A stretch of DNA of 48,532 nt from Bacteroidota bacterium (GTDB lineage Bacteria > Bacteroidota > Bacteroidia > J057 > JAJTIE01). The number at the start of each line of letters is the position of its first letter. The stretch's first letter is position 1. A program made the position numbers and the translations under genes. The notes under the pieces were generated by a model. It searched no databases, was not told where the DNA came from, and saw only the letters and a list, made by a program, of their open reading frames with translations. The stretch lies in contig JAJTIE010000033.1 of assembly GCA_021300195.1 (NCBI GenBank), forward strand, positions 1 to 48,532, given 5' to 3'. Positions 16,514 through 25,264 of the stretch are shown piece by piece.

Positions 16514-17059
16514 ATGCACAAGAAACCGGGATTTTGGATTGTAACAGGCATCCTGCTGCTGGGGCTGGGGGGCTACGTGGCCATATCACTGGTAAGCCCC
16601 GAAACAAAGGACCTGACGCAGGTGCGTAAGAACTATGCTGCCAGCGAGGCCATCCGCCTACTGGGCCCGGATGCCAGGCTGCTGCATCAGGTAGAGGACA
16701 TAGACGCGGACGGCCAGAAGGAAACGGTGGCCTACAAGGCCATGCCCAACACGGCGCAACGGCCCAGCACGGCGAATAGTGGCTGGATATACGCACGTAG
16801 CTTTTATGTGCTAAAGCACACCTCACAGAAGACCTTCACGGTCATTCGGGCCGAAGCCAATGGGGTGCGCAACGAGCGCGACCAACCATTCGCGCCCGCT
16901 ACTGCCCCGTATGGATACTGGGTAGCGCGGGATAGCCTGGAGAGCGGAGCACCTGTTTTTGTGTTCTATCTGGCCGATAGCCTGGGGCAGGTAGCAAGCG
17001 ACCCGCTGCCCATCGGCTGGGACGCAGCCGCTAGCCGCTATCAGCTTATCCTTCCCTAA
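16514..17059 (+). CDS. Hypothetical membrane-anchored protein after the Wzc-like kinase
   Basis: A 181-aa protein with one N-terminal membrane or signal segment (about 7-27) and an exported soluble part. A short acidic motif DIDADGQKE (about 56-64) resembles the calcium-binding DxDxDG loop of FG-GAP/EF-hand-like proteins, but only one copy is present. The gene lies 27 nt after the tyrosine kinase gene in the same direction, so it may belong to the export operon. I do not recognise the family and assign no function. The 166 nt that follow (17060-17225) hold no gene or clear signal that I can see. Confidence 0.65.
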   Translation: MHKKPGFWIVTGILLLGLGGYVAISLVSPETKDLTQVRKNYAASEAIRLLGPDARLLHQVEDIDADGQKETVAYKAMPNTAQRPSTANSGWIYARSFYVLKHTSQKTFTVIRAEANGVRNERDQPFAPATAPYGYWVARDSLESGAPVFVFYLADSLGQVASDPLPIGWDAAASRYQLILP

Positions 17060-17225
17060 GGCTCCGGGCTTCTTCGTGGCGCGGAGGCACATCTGCGTAC
17101 TCTCCGGGCATTGCACCCAAGGCATGGCTGAAACGTGGAGGAGCTATAACAGCCAATGCTGCGAGGCTCTCAGTTCGACTAACAGCCATGCACACAAAGG
17201 GAGAAGTGGGTGGCTGCCGGCTGGC

Positions 17226-18440
17226 TTACCTGGTGGTAGCAGCCTTCTTTCGGGCAATCATCATATTGCTCGTACCTTTCCGAAACTGGTAGCCCGTGCC
17301 AAACTCCAGTGGCTTGGCCTGCTTCTTCTGGTTGTAGATATCCCAGAGATCCTGCTGGAAATAATTGGAAAACAGGGCAATGGGGCGGCTATAGGCACCA
17401 TAGTACTGTAGGTCCCAGTGGGTAGTGTCCAGCATGCGGATGGGCATACCGCTGTCATCCTGCACATACACCTGGCTAATCTCCAGGGTTTTATCCTTTA
17501 TTAGGTGGAAGTAAGATTTGTACATCAGGTAGCTGGCCGCCTTTACATAGGTGTGGGCAGGGTTCAGGCCAGTCAGGTAGGGCAGAAAACCTTGCTCCTT
17601 TTGGATGTTGGCGTCCGACACATCTACCGAGAAATACTGCAGCTGCTGAACCGCCTTCTGGCCTGTTTTTCGGAAGAAGATCTGATTGCCCGTTACCAGC
17701 CCCTTTCCCGCCACACTCATCTCGGGGTCTGATCCTGCCGGAATGGGTTGCACCTCACCGTTGGGGCTTAGCTGGATGCGCCGCACCTGTAGCACCTCGT
17801 GGCCTGTGCGGGCCATAAATGCCAGCAAGACAGGCAGGGTACCATTCAGCTCGGCCCGCCGGAAGTCTACCGTCATGTCGTTGGTGCGGAAGAAGCTCCA
17901 GCTCAGGATAGCATACAGGCTCTTCTGCACATTAGCCAGGTTAGCCGCCAGGCGTGCCGCGTCCATCTTGCGGATGTCTATGGCATCGCCCTCTGGCTCC
18001 AGGCCAAAGAGTACGTATTTCTCGGCATGGGGATACACCGACTGAATAGCCATGAAGTCGGCCCCGCTGAATGGATAATATACGGTGTGCGTGCTTTTGT
18101 GCGCCTCGGGCAGTTCCTGTGCTGCCCATTGGGTAAGGGGCTGTACAAACTTGGCTTCTTGGCCCGGCCAGCCCTGCTCAAAGTATCGGCTATGCTGCTG
18201 TGCACCTGGGCTACTGGCCAGCGCTGCCAGGCTGCTACCCTCGGGCTGCGGCAGGCCAGCCAGCAGGCATGCCAGCTCATTCCAGTACGGGTCTGCCGCT
18301 ACAGCTGGCTGGCTGGCTCCTGCTGTAGTCGTATGTGTGCTATCCGTCTTCGTATCTGTGGGCTGCTTCTTATCAGCTTGTGGCTCGCTGCAGGCAGCAG
18401 CCAGGGCTAGTAGCAGGATCGGGAAAATAATGCGCTTCAT
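17226..18440 (-). CDS. Lipoprotein of unknown function
   Basis: A 404-aa protein with a clear type II signal peptide (MKRIIFP start, lipobox LAAAC, Cys17). A low-complexity Thr/Ser/Lys linker (about 20-48) leads to a globular domain of about 350 residues rich in aromatic residues. Segments such as YYPFSGADFMA (about 120-130) and SYLMYKSYFHLIKD could be family signatures, but I cannot name the family. It is convergent with the hypothetical gene at 16514 and divides the EPS operon from the permease. A one-mismatch promoter box (TATACTTG) abuts the ATG, leaving 1 nt between them. Confidence 0.75.
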   Translation of the reverse strand: MKRIIFPILLLALAAACSEPQADKKQPTDTKTDSTHTTTAGASQPAVAADPYWNELACLLAGLPQPEGSSLAALASSPGAQQHSRYFEQGWPGQEAKFVQPLTQWAAQELPEAHKSTHTVYYPFSGADFMAIQSVYPHAEKYVLFGLEPEGDAIDIRKMDAARLAANLANVQKSLYAILSWSFFRTNDMTVDFRRAELNGTLPVLLAFMARTGHEVLQVRRIQLSPNGEVQPIPAGSDPEMSVAGKGLVTGNQIFFRKTGQKAVQQLQYFSVDVSDANIQKEQGFLPYLTGLNPAHTYVKAASYLMYKSYFHLIKDKTLEISQVYVQDDSGMPIRMLDTTHWDLQYYGAYSRPIALFSNYFQQDLWDIYNQKKQAKPLEFGTGYQFRKGTSNMMIARKKAATTR

Positions 18441-18487
18441 GCAAGTATAAAATAAACGTTGGCGTTCGACAGAAAAGGCAGGTATGC

Positions 18488-19921
18488 CTAGGCCCGGGCT
18501 TTCAGCTCCTCGCGCTTGTCATACCGGTAGGCTAGCAGGTAAACCAGAAAACCAGCAACCAGGGTGCAGAGGCTGATAAGGGGCACCTCGGTCTGGAAAC
18601 CTCCATTTGGCCCAAAATCATACACACTAAACACGATGAGCCACAGGCATAGACCTAAAAACAGAATCGGCGGAATGGGATACAGGGGCACCCGGGCCTG
18701 GGCTGGCCGCCCGTAGCGGTAGCGGTAGATGAAAACACCCCCCACAGTAAGCGCGGCAAACAGGCTGAGCGTAAGGCCGATGTACTGAAAAATGACGAAT
18801 ACATCTCCATACAGGATCATGGCGCTGGCCACGGCCAGCTGGAGCAGCAGGGCTGCACGGGGGCTTCCGCTCTGGGTTTTGCGGGCCAGCAGGCGGTATA
18901 TGGGGAAGTCTTCGCCTATGCTGGCCGTTACACGGGGCCCCGCCATTACCATACTGCTGGTGCTGCTGATGAGGGCAAAGGCAATAAGCCCACTCATAAT
19001 GCGGCCACCGGCACCGCCAAAGATCTGGTGTGCCACATGTCCGGCAAAGTCGCCTTTGCCTGCCAGGGCCTCGGGCTGCATGGCCTTGAAGAACACATAG
19101 TTGATGAGCAGATAGAGCGTCGACACCACCAGGGTGCCAATCAGCAGGGAACGGGGCACATTCTTGCCCGGGTTTCGCACCTCGCCGCTGATGTAGGCGG
19201 CCGCATTCCAGCCGGAATACGCGAAAAAGACTAGCACCAGGCAAATGCCAAAGGCAGGGGTGCCCAGCAGTGCCCAGTCGGCACCGGTAGGTAACACAGA
19301 AAAGGAATGTCCTTCACCATCCAAAAAAAGAAGTCCTGCCAGGATAAATACCAGCACCAGCACAATCTTCAGGATGGTAAAAGCATTCTGGGTAGCAGCT
19401 CCCTTCCGGATGTCTTGGCTATGCAGCCAAGTAAGGCCCAGCACCAGCAGCAGGGCAAATAGCTGGCCAAGCTGAAACTGCCAGCCACCAACGGAAAAAA
19501 GCACCGCATTCTCTACACCCAGGATGGTAAATCCATACTGGCCAAACACCAGCGCCGCACCCGCTATGGGAGCACCAAAGCCTACAATGAGCGAAATAAA
19601 GCCACTCATAAAGCCCACCGCAGGGTGATACAGCTTACTCAGGTAGTGGTACTCGCCCCCACTGCGGGGCATGGCAGCCGCCAGCTCGCCATAGCTAAGG
19701 GCACCACAGAGCGCCAAAAGCCCACCCAATAGCCAGGTAAACAGCAGGATGGACTCGCTCGTCATACTCGCAGCCATGTAACCTGTGGTGGCAAAAACGC
19801 CCGAGCCAATCATATTGGCTATCACCAACAGCACGGCGGTCTTCAGGCCTACCTTGGCTACAGCCATAGGAGGTGCCTGGGAGGTGGGTATCTTCACCCT
19901 GGTATCTTGCTCTGCAATCAT
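18488..19921 (-). CDS. APC superfamily amino acid permease
   Basis: A 477-aa integral membrane protein with about 12 hydrophobic helices. The first has the APC family signature NMIGSGVF (about 36-43); next come the FxxYxGWNAAAYISGE-type segment in the helix 6-7 area and a helix 8 region with STSSMVMAGPR. It fits the amino acid/polyamine/organocation transporters; the substrate cannot be read from the sequence. The ORF could start at GTG 19951, but a TAnnTTTG box at 19931-19938 lies between that codon and the ATG at 19921, so the ATG is preferred. An ATG at 19867 is a further possibility. Confidence 0.9.
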   Translation of the reverse strand: MIAEQDTRVKIPTSQAPPMAVAKVGLKTAVLLVIANMIGSGVFATTGYMAASMTSESILLFTWLLGGLLALCGALSYGELAAAMPRSGGEYHYLSKLYHPAVGFMSGFISLIVGFGAPIAGAALVFGQYGFTILGVENAVLFSVGGWQFQLGQLFALLLVLGLTWLHSQDIRKGAATQNAFTILKIVLVLVFILAGLLFLDGEGHSFSVLPTGADWALLGTPAFGICLVLVFFAYSGWNAAAYISGEVRNPGKNVPRSLLIGTLVVSTLYLLINYVFFKAMQPEALAGKGDFAGHVAHQIFGGAGGRIMSGLIAFALISSTSSMVMAGPRVTASIGEDFPIYRLLARKTQSGSPRAALLLQLAVASAMILYGDVFVIFQYIGLTLSLFAALTVGGVFIYRYRYGRPAQARVPLYPIPPILFLGLCLWLIVFSVYDFGPNGGFQTEVPLISLCTLVAGFLVYLLAYRYDKREELKARA

Positions 19922-19930
19922 AAACGGCCA

Positions 19931-19938
19931 CAAAAATA
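19931..19938 (-). promoter_or_regulatory. TAnnTTTG -7 element for the APC permease
   Basis: The minus strand reads TATTTTTG, 9 nt upstream of the ATG at 19921. The predicted transcript would carry a leader of only a few nucleotides, and the box argues against the upstream GTG start. Confidence 0.5.
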
Positions 19939-20068
19939 GCCGAAACCCCACGCACCGACAGGCGGAAAGAGGGCTAAGATGGTTTTTTTATCCCAAAGCC
20001 CAGGCTTGCCTCACCACAAAGCAGGTGTACAAGCCGAAAATGCCTATGCACCCTAGCAGTTTTTGTGG

Positions 20069-20076
20069 TAGATTTG
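20069..20076 (+). promoter_or_regulatory. TAnnTTTG -7 element for the TPR-ribH operon
   Basis: The plus strand reads TAGATTTG, 18 nt before the ATG at 20095. It lies downstream of the alternative GTG at 20065, supporting the ATG as start. Confidence 0.55.
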
Positions 20077-20094
20077 GCAAAATTTTTCTGTAGC

Positions 20095-20805
20095 ATGGCT
20101 GAACGCAAGAATACTCCCATCGAGCTCGAAGAAGACGAACGCATTAAAGCACCCAAATCTGCCCCCGCCCAAGCCCGGGAGCGTGCAAGCGTGCGGGAAA
20201 AGTGGGAAAAGAACAAGCGCCTGTACATCGGCATCCTGCTGGGAGCACTGCTGCTGGTGGGGGGCATAGCGTACTATGTGGCCGAGGAGCGTGAGAATGA
20301 AAAGGTTGCGCTGGATAATGCCGAGATGGCTTTCCGAAACTTCTACCGCGATAGCCTGGATAAAGCCGTAAATGGGGCTTCCAATTTTAGTGGCTTGAAA
20401 AAAATTGCCACTGAGTACGAAGGCACCCGCGCAGGTAATATGGCAAACTATATGCTGGGAGCTACACTCCTGCAGCAGGGGAAGGTAGCAGAAGGCCGTG
20501 CGCACCTGGAGGCTTATGACAAAAGCAAGGACCTGATGCTGAACGTAACCGCCCTGCGTGGCCTGGCCTACAGCTACGAGGAAGAAGGCAAGTATGCCGA
20601 AGCCGCCGCCCACTACCTGCAGGCTGCCGAAAAGCTGGAAAACAACCAGACCACCCCTCTGAGCCTGCTGGATGCCGGCCGCTGCTACCAGCTGGCCAAA
20701 GACAGCGAGGGTGCTACCAAAGCCTACAAACGGCTGCTGAAGGCGTATCCGAATAGCGCGCAGGCACAGGATGCGCAGAAGTATCTGGCACGCATTGCCG
20801 AATAA
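20095..20805 (+). CDS. Membrane-anchored tetratricopeptide repeat protein (YfgM-like)
   Basis: A 236-aa protein with a charged cytoplasmic N-terminus (1-42), one transmembrane helix (about 43-62) and a periplasmic helical domain with TPR-like repeats, visible in MLGATLLQQGKVAEG, LRGLAYSYEEEGKYAEA and LDAGRCYQLAKDSEGA. The plan resembles YfgM, an ancillary SecYEG-associated chaperone factor, and proteins of this type commonly precede ribH in Bacteroidota. Function here is inferred from architecture. The frame extends upstream to a GTG at 20065, but the ATG at 20095 is downstream of the promoter box and preferred. ribH follows after 11 nt. Confidence 0.85.
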   Translation: MAERKNTPIELEEDERIKAPKSAPAQARERASVREKWEKNKRLYIGILLGALLLVGGIAYYVAEERENEKVALDNAEMAFRNFYRDSLDKAVNGASNFSGLKKIATEYEGTRAGNMANYMLGATLLQQGKVAEGRAHLEAYDKSKDLMLNVTALRGLAYSYEEEGKYAEAAAHYLQAAEKLENNQTTPLSLLDAGRCYQLAKDSEGATKAYKRLLKAYPNSAQAQDAQKYLARIAE

Positions 20806-20816
20806 ACACCGCCCCC

Positions 20817-21353
20817 ATGGCCACTGCAGATACAGACACCGCATCCCTGGAACAATACAGGGGTCGCGCAGATTTTAGACAGGAAAGCATTGCCCTCATC
20901 GTGGCCGAATGGAATGCGGACATAAACGCCCGCATGTATAGCAGTGCCCTGCGTGTGCTGCAGGCACACGGGGTAAAGGATATAGACCGGATCCTGGTAC
21001 CGGGTGCGTATGAACTGCCCTTTGCAGCACAGAAGATGGCCTACGACGTATACTCTGCCATCATCTGCTTCGGCACCCTGATAAAAGGAGAAACCCGACA
21101 CGATGAATACATTGCCACTGCGGTGGCAAGTGGCCTGATGGAGGTGAGCCTGAAGCACGACAAGCCCGTTATTTTCGGTGTGCTAACGGTAAATAACCGC
21201 GAGCAAGCCCTGGCCCGGACCGGGGGCAGCGTGGGCGATAAGGGAGCAGAGGCTGCCGTATCGGCCCTCAAGCTACTGGAGCTGGCGCGTACATACACCG
21301 GAAAATACAATCCGGACGGTATGGTGGACGCTTTCTATACCGACGAGGACTAG
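20817..21353 (+). CDS. ribH: 6,7-dimethyl-8-ribityllumazine synthase
   Basis: Lumazine synthase condenses 5-amino-6-ribitylaminouracil with 3,4-dihydroxy-2-butanone 4-phosphate, the penultimate step to riboflavin. The 178-aa protein carries EWNADINARMYSSAL (about 30-44), VPGAYELPFAA (60-70), GTLIKGETRHDEY (86-98, with the catalytic His) and PVIFGVLTVNNREQALAR (about 119-136). The N-terminus is about 20 residues longer than minimal RibH proteins. It follows the TPR gene in an apparent operon and converges on rlmE across 31 nt. No FMN riboswitch is visible upstream. Confidence 0.96.
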   Translation: MATADTDTASLEQYRGRADFRQESIALIVAEWNADINARMYSSALRVLQAHGVKDIDRILVPGAYELPFAAQKMAYDVYSAIICFGTLIKGETRHDEYIATAVASGLMEVSLKHDKPVIFGVLTVNNREQALARTGGSVGDKGAEAAVSALKLLELARTYTGKYNPDGMVDAFYTDED

Positions 21354-21384
21354 CCTGCCTGCTGCTACCGCTAGCTAGCTGCGT

Positions 21385-22005
21385 CTACAGGGGCATAGAT
21401 TCTTCGTAGCTCTTGCCATTGTAGCCCAGCCCAATGAAAAAGAGCTCCTTGCTACTGGAGCGTGTAGCCTTTGGCCTACTGATGGCCACCCGGTCAAACA
21501 GGCGCTGTAGCTGGGCACGGTAGGCTTGGAAGTCTGGTCCATCAAAGAATTTAGCCACAAAATGGCCGCCGCGTGCCAGGTATTTTGTCGCTACCAGCAG
21601 GGCCATTTCGCACAGCTCGGCAGATCGGGCCTGGTCGGTTATCTTGCTGCCTGTGGTTTTGGGGGCCATGTCGCTGATCACCAGGTCTACCGGTGGCCGA
21701 ATACCTGCCTGCTCAAAGAGGCTCCCCCAGTCGGCCATATGGATGTCTCCTGCTACAAAGTGTGCATTGGGCAGGGGCAAATCCACGGGGGTCAGGTCTA
21801 TACCCAGCAGCCGGCCCCGGGGGCCAATCTTCTGGCTGGCATACTGGCTCCAGCTGCCTGGGCTACAGCCCAGGTCTATCACCTGCTGGCCAGCGTGGAA
21901 TAGGCCGTGCTTTTGGTCTATCTCTTCCAGTTTGAATACACTGCGGGCGCGGTAGTCCTGCTGGCGAGCCTTACGGGCATAGTGGTCGTTGGGTTTATAG
22001 GCCAT
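21385..22005 (-). CDS. rlmE: 23S rRNA 2'-O-methyltransferase RlmE (FtsJ/RrmJ)
   Basis: RlmE methylates the 2'-OH of U2552 (E. coli numbering) in the 23S A-loop at a late stage of 50S assembly. The 206-aa protein keeps the K-D-K-E tetrad: Lys25 in RSVFKLEEI, Asp111 in VISDMAPKTTG, Lys151 in FVAKFF and Glu186 in SSKELFFIG. The SAM motif is VIDLGCSPGSWSQ (41-53). The ATG at 22005 (MAYKPNDHYARKA) is family-like; the frame extends 23 residues further to 22074 without homology-like sequence. It is the last gene of the rsmI-lnt-phosphatase block, after a 70-nt gap. Confidence 0.95.
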   Translation of the reverse strand: MAYKPNDHYARKARQQDYRARSVFKLEEIDQKHGLFHAGQQVIDLGCSPGSWSQYASQKIGPRGRLLGIDLTPVDLPLPNAHFVAGDIHMADWGSLFEQAGIRPPVDLVISDMAPKTTGSKITDQARSAELCEMALLVATKYLARGGHFVAKFFDGPDFQAYRAQLQRLFDRVAISRPKATRSSSKELFFIGLGYNGKSYEESMPL

Positions 22006-22075
22006 AGTAGCTGGATGGATGGCAAGATGGACAAGATATACCGCAGGCGCAAACGAGTGGGGTGCGTAGCGCACG

Positions 22076-22900
22076 CTAGCCCAGGCTATCTCCTGGCTTT
22101 AGCCCATGCGCGTGCAGGTAGTCGGTCATCAGGCGCAGGAGGCCCGGGTGCAGGGCAGTGTTGGCGGCCAGAATGCTCTGTCCGAATAGCCAGTCCTGCT
22201 GCCCCCAGTAATCCGTTACAGTTCCGCCGGCCTCCTGCACCAGCAGGGCGCCCGCAGCCACGTCCCAGGGGTTCAGGCTGGCCTCAAAAAACCCATCGAA
22301 GCGGCCCGCTGCCGTAAAGGCCAGGTCCATGGCGGCACTGCCCATGCGGCGTATGCCGCGGATATGCCCCATGTAGGCCCGCAGCAGGTTCAGGTATCCA
22401 TCTATGTTTTGTCCCTTTCGGTAGGGGAAGCCCGTGCTGAGAAAAGCGTCTTCGGTATTCCGGTTGCTGCTTACCTGTATGCGTGCGCCGTTCAGGTAGG
22501 CACCCTGGCCGCGTATAGCGGTGTACAGCTCATCCCGGTTGGGCTCATAGATAATGCCCATGCAGATCTGGCCCTGCCACTGCAGCGCCACCGAGGTGCA
22601 GAAGAAGGGCACGCCATGCACAAAATTGGTGGTGCCATCCAGTGGATCGATAATCCATACAGCCTCCGCATCCGCGTGGTAGTGTCCCCCCTCCTCGTTG
22701 ATGAATCCGCAGCCCGCCAGCAGTCGGCTCAGCTTGCCCACCAGGCGGTCTTCAGCGTTTCGATCTACATAGCTCACCAGGTCGTTCTGCCCCTTGAACT
22801 CCACATCGGCCCAGGTGAAGGACTCCCGATCGAGCAGGATGAGCTCGCCCACATGCTTTACCACCGGAATAACCTGATCCATCAGTGTCTTAAGGTCCAT
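22076..22900 (-). CDS. Inositol monophosphatase family protein
   Basis: A 274-aa Li-sensitive-type phosphatase with the family metal-binding motifs: INEEGG (about 67-72), WIIDPLDGTTNF (82-93) and NPWDVAAGALLVQEAGG (near 215). It most likely hydrolyses inositol phosphates or related sugar/nucleotide phosphates (SuhB/CysQ-like range); the substrate is not evident. The ATG at 22900 overlaps the end of lnt by 11 nt, suggesting coupling. The longer frame to 23023 lies wholly inside lnt in another frame and reads as non-family sequence. Confidence 0.93.
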   Translation of the reverse strand: MDLKTLMDQVIPVVKHVGELILLDRESFTWADVEFKGQNDLVSYVDRNAEDRLVGKLSRLLAGCGFINEEGGHYHADAEAVWIIDPLDGTTNFVHGVPFFCTSVALQWQGQICMGIIYEPNRDELYTAIRGQGAYLNGARIQVSSNRNTEDAFLSTGFPYRKGQNIDGYLNLLRAYMGHIRGIRRMGSAAMDLAFTAAGRFDGFFEASLNPWDVAAGALLVQEAGGTVTDYWGQQDWLFGQSILAANTALHPGLLRLMTDYLHAHGLKPGDSLG

Positions 22901-24569
22901 ATCGCGTACGGGGGAAATAGAAGAAATACAGGAGTACGAGGATAAACATACCAAAAACTGCGCACTTTCCGAGCCAGCTTCCATACTGGTTAAAGAAGGT
23001 GTGGCCGCCGCGCAGGTTGGCATGGGTATCTATCACCCCCTGCACCCCCCAGCCCAGTTGCTGGTGCATGCGGCCATAGCGGTCTATCACACAGGAGATA
23101 CCGGTATTGGCCGAGCGCACTACTTCCTTCCGGTTTTCGATGGCCCGCAGGCGTGCCAGCTGGGCATGCTGCACATAGCCACTGCTGCGCCCCCACCAGC
23201 CATCGTTGGTAATAACCGCCAGCAGCCCGGCCCCCTGCTGCACCAGGCCGGCCACAAAGTCGGGAAACTCGCTCTCGTAGCAGATGAGCGGGGCTATGGC
23301 CAGGCCATTCATCCACAGTGGATGCAGGCTATCGGGCAGGCCATAGCTGCCAAAGTCGCCGCCTATATCAATATTCCAGTCTCGCAGAAAGACAAGGTTT
23401 TCCAGAAAGGGCACCCGCTCTATAAAGGGCACCAGCTTGCTCTTCTTATACACCCGGGGGCTGGCCTCCCCCAGGATGCTGGCGCCATTGAAGCTGTCGT
23501 AGTGCCCCCCCCCGGCCAGGGGGCGGGCACTGGCAGGCAGGGGGCGGGTGCCAGGCGGATAAATCCGCACAGGGTGCATGCCGGTCAGGATATGCAGGTG
23601 GTGCCGCTGGGCCACCTGCAGCAGCGGCTGCAGCAGCGGCTCGTGCAGCAGCTGGTCTTCCAGCACGGGGCCGGGTATGGCAGTTTCGGGCAGCACCACC
23701 AGCTCCGTACCGGCGGGCAAGTCTTTTTCTATCTGCCGGGCCAGGTCTTCTACCGTGGCCATGGGCGACTTCCGATACTTGTCGTAGGGGTCTATATTCG
23801 GCTGCACAATACGTACCTGCACCGCCTGCGAGGGATTGCAATCCGGGAAGGTGTGTGTGCGCCAAGGGTATATAGCCAGCGGCAGCAGCACCGCGCCAGC
23901 CACCACCAGCCAGGTACGCACCGGCAATCGGCGGCCCTGCTGCAGGCGGGCGCTGAGGTGAAAGAGGCCGAGGGCCACCACCAGCGTGAGGGCCGATGCA
24001 CCCAGCACACCGGTAAGGTCCAGGTACTGCAGGTAAAGTGGGTAGTAGCTCCAGGCATGGCCCAGGGTCAGCCAGCTCCAGCTCAGCTCCCAGCCAAAGT
24101 GCAGGTGCTCGAAGCTAAGCCAGGCCAGGCCCAGGCCCAGCAGGGCCGTGGCCAGGGGCAGCCGCCGCCGCAGCCACACGTATACCAGCAGGGGCAGGCA
24201 CATCAGGATTGGGTTCAGCAGGTTGGCCAGCAGGCCCCCCAGCAGGGCCACCAGGGCCTCGCCCCCCGCCACCTTCAGGGCCGTGAGCATCAGCCAATAG
24301 CAGCACAGCAGGTTCCACACCACAAACTGTACATAGCCATAGCGTAGCGTGCGCCACAGCTGCCTGCGCAGGCGCGCGGGGGGGGGGCTGATGACCCGCC
24401 GCTCCAGCACCGCTAGCACGGGCAAAAAGCCTAGCCAGATAAGGGGGGCCAGGGGGCTGGGCGGAAAGGCTGCTGCCTGCAGTAGCCCCCCCAGCAGCAG
24501 CAGCAGGTAGGGCCTATGCTCGGCCTGCCACCACCACCACGCATTCGCCTTTCGGAGGATGGAGATCAT
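22890..24569 (-). CDS. lnt: Apolipoprotein N-acyltransferase
   Basis: Lnt adds the third acyl chain to the N-terminal cysteine of lipoproteins in the inner membrane. The 559-aa protein has a hydrophobic N-terminal half (about 20-235, several helices) and a C-terminal nitrilase domain with the Glu-Lys-Cys triad: Glu295 in VVLPETAIPG, Lys in YKKSKLVPF (376 or 378) and Cys430 in PLICYESEFPDF. A Gly/Pro-rich insertion (about 334-358) precedes the Lys segment. It matches the many lipoproteins in the window. The start overlaps rsmI by 56 nt, and the end overlaps the phosphatase gene by 11 nt. A run of four Trp (11-14) marks the N-terminus. Confidence 0.94.
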   Translation of the reverse strand: MISILRKANAWWWWQAEHRPYLLLLLGGLLQAAAFPPSPLAPLIWLGFLPVLAVLERRVISPPPARLRRQLWRTLRYGYVQFVVWNLLCCYWLMLTALKVAGGEALVALLGGLLANLLNPILMCLPLLVYVWLRRRLPLATALLGLGLAWLSFEHLHFGWELSWSWLTLGHAWSYYPLYLQYLDLTGVLGASALTLVVALGLFHLSARLQQGRRLPVRTWLVVAGAVLLPLAIYPWRTHTFPDCNPSQAVQVRIVQPNIDPYDKYRKSPMATVEDLARQIEKDLPAGTELVVLPETAIPGPVLEDQLLHEPLLQPLLQVAQRHHLHILTGMHPVRIYPPGTRPLPASARPLAGGGHYDSFNGASILGEASPRVYKKSKLVPFIERVPFLENLVFLRDWNIDIGGDFGSYGLPDSLHPLWMNGLAIAPLICYESEFPDFVAGLVQQGAGLLAVITNDGWWGRSSGYVQHAQLARLRAIENRKEVVRSANTGISCVIDRYGRMHQQLGWGVQGVIDTHANLRGGHTFFNQYGSWLGKCAVFGMFILVLLYFFYFPRTRYGP

Positions 24570-25191
24570 AATAAGCTTGTAATTCGGACAGGGTACCCCG
24601 CCGGTGCTCTTCGTGTATTTTGGTCAGCTCGCGGGCCACACTGGCGGGCCGGGTGGGTTCCAGCACCTCGGCCAGCTGGCCCAGCAGCTTGGCCAGCCGG
24701 TGCGGGCTTTCGTACAGCAGGATGGTGCGGGGCTCGTCCCTCAGGCTCATTAGCCGGGTTTGTCGGCCCTTCTTGGCAGGCAGGAAGCCCTCGAAGCAGA
24801 ACCGGTCTGCTGGCAGGCCACTGGCTACCAGGGCGGGGATAAGTGCCGTGGGGCCTGGCAGGCACTCTACGGCTATGCCCAGTGCCAGTGCCTCGCGCAC
24901 CAGCAGGTAGCCAGGGTCGGATATGCCGGGGGTACCGGCATCGCTGGCGTAGGCCAGCGTCCAGCCCTGTGCCTGCACCTCGGCCAGCAGGGCAGGGATG
25001 CGCTGGTGCTCATTGTGCATGTGCAGGCTGATGAGGGGCACCTGTATGCCCAGGTGCCGGAGCAGCAGGCCGGTGTGCCGGGTGTCTTCGGCGGCTACAC
25101 GGTCAGCCGCTCGCAGGGTTTCTATCGCACGCAGGGTAATGTCCTGCAGGTTGCCAATAGGCGTGGGTACCAGGACAATGCGTGCACTCAT
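24514..25191 (-). CDS. rsmI: 16S rRNA (cytidine-1402 2'-O)-methyltransferase RsmI
   Basis: RsmI methylates the ribose of C1402 in the 16S rRNA decoding centre. The 225-aa tetrapyrrole-methylase-fold protein shows PIGNLQDITLRA (about 11-22), AAEDTRHTGLLLRHLGI (32-48), SDAGTPGISDPG (about 80-91) and LPGPTALIPALVASGLP (109-125). It lacks the extra C-terminal domain of E. coli RsmI, as is common for shorter homologues. The ATG at 25191 is chosen over the in-frame TTG at 25197. Its 3' end overlaps lnt by 56 nt, so it heads a compact minus-strand unit. Confidence 0.95.
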   Translation of the reverse strand: MSARIVLVPTPIGNLQDITLRAIETLRAADRVAAEDTRHTGLLLRHLGIQVPLISLHMHNEHQRIPALLAEVQAQGWTLAYASDAGTPGISDPGYLLVREALALGIAVECLPGPTALIPALVASGLPADRFCFEGFLPAKKGRQTRLMSLRDEPRTILLYESPHRLAKLLGQLAEVLEPTRPASVARELTKIHEEHRRGTLSELQAYYDLHPPKGECVVVVAGRA

Positions 25192-25264
25192 TTGCAATGA
25201 AGGGAGGATATGCCCCCAGCCTTTCAGCGCAGTACCGGGTACCGCGCGGGTGGCAGTTGGCAGC

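Noticed and set aside
20805-20817. FMN riboswitch upstream of ribH
   Set aside because: Only 11 nt separate ribH from the preceding gene, leaving no room for an RFN element, and none is seen upstream of the operon.
23001-24347. 448-aa plus-strand ORF antisense to lnt
   Set aside because: It is a low-complexity Gln/His/Gly/Ala-rich translation without domains, a frame kept open by the codon bias of lnt on the other strand.
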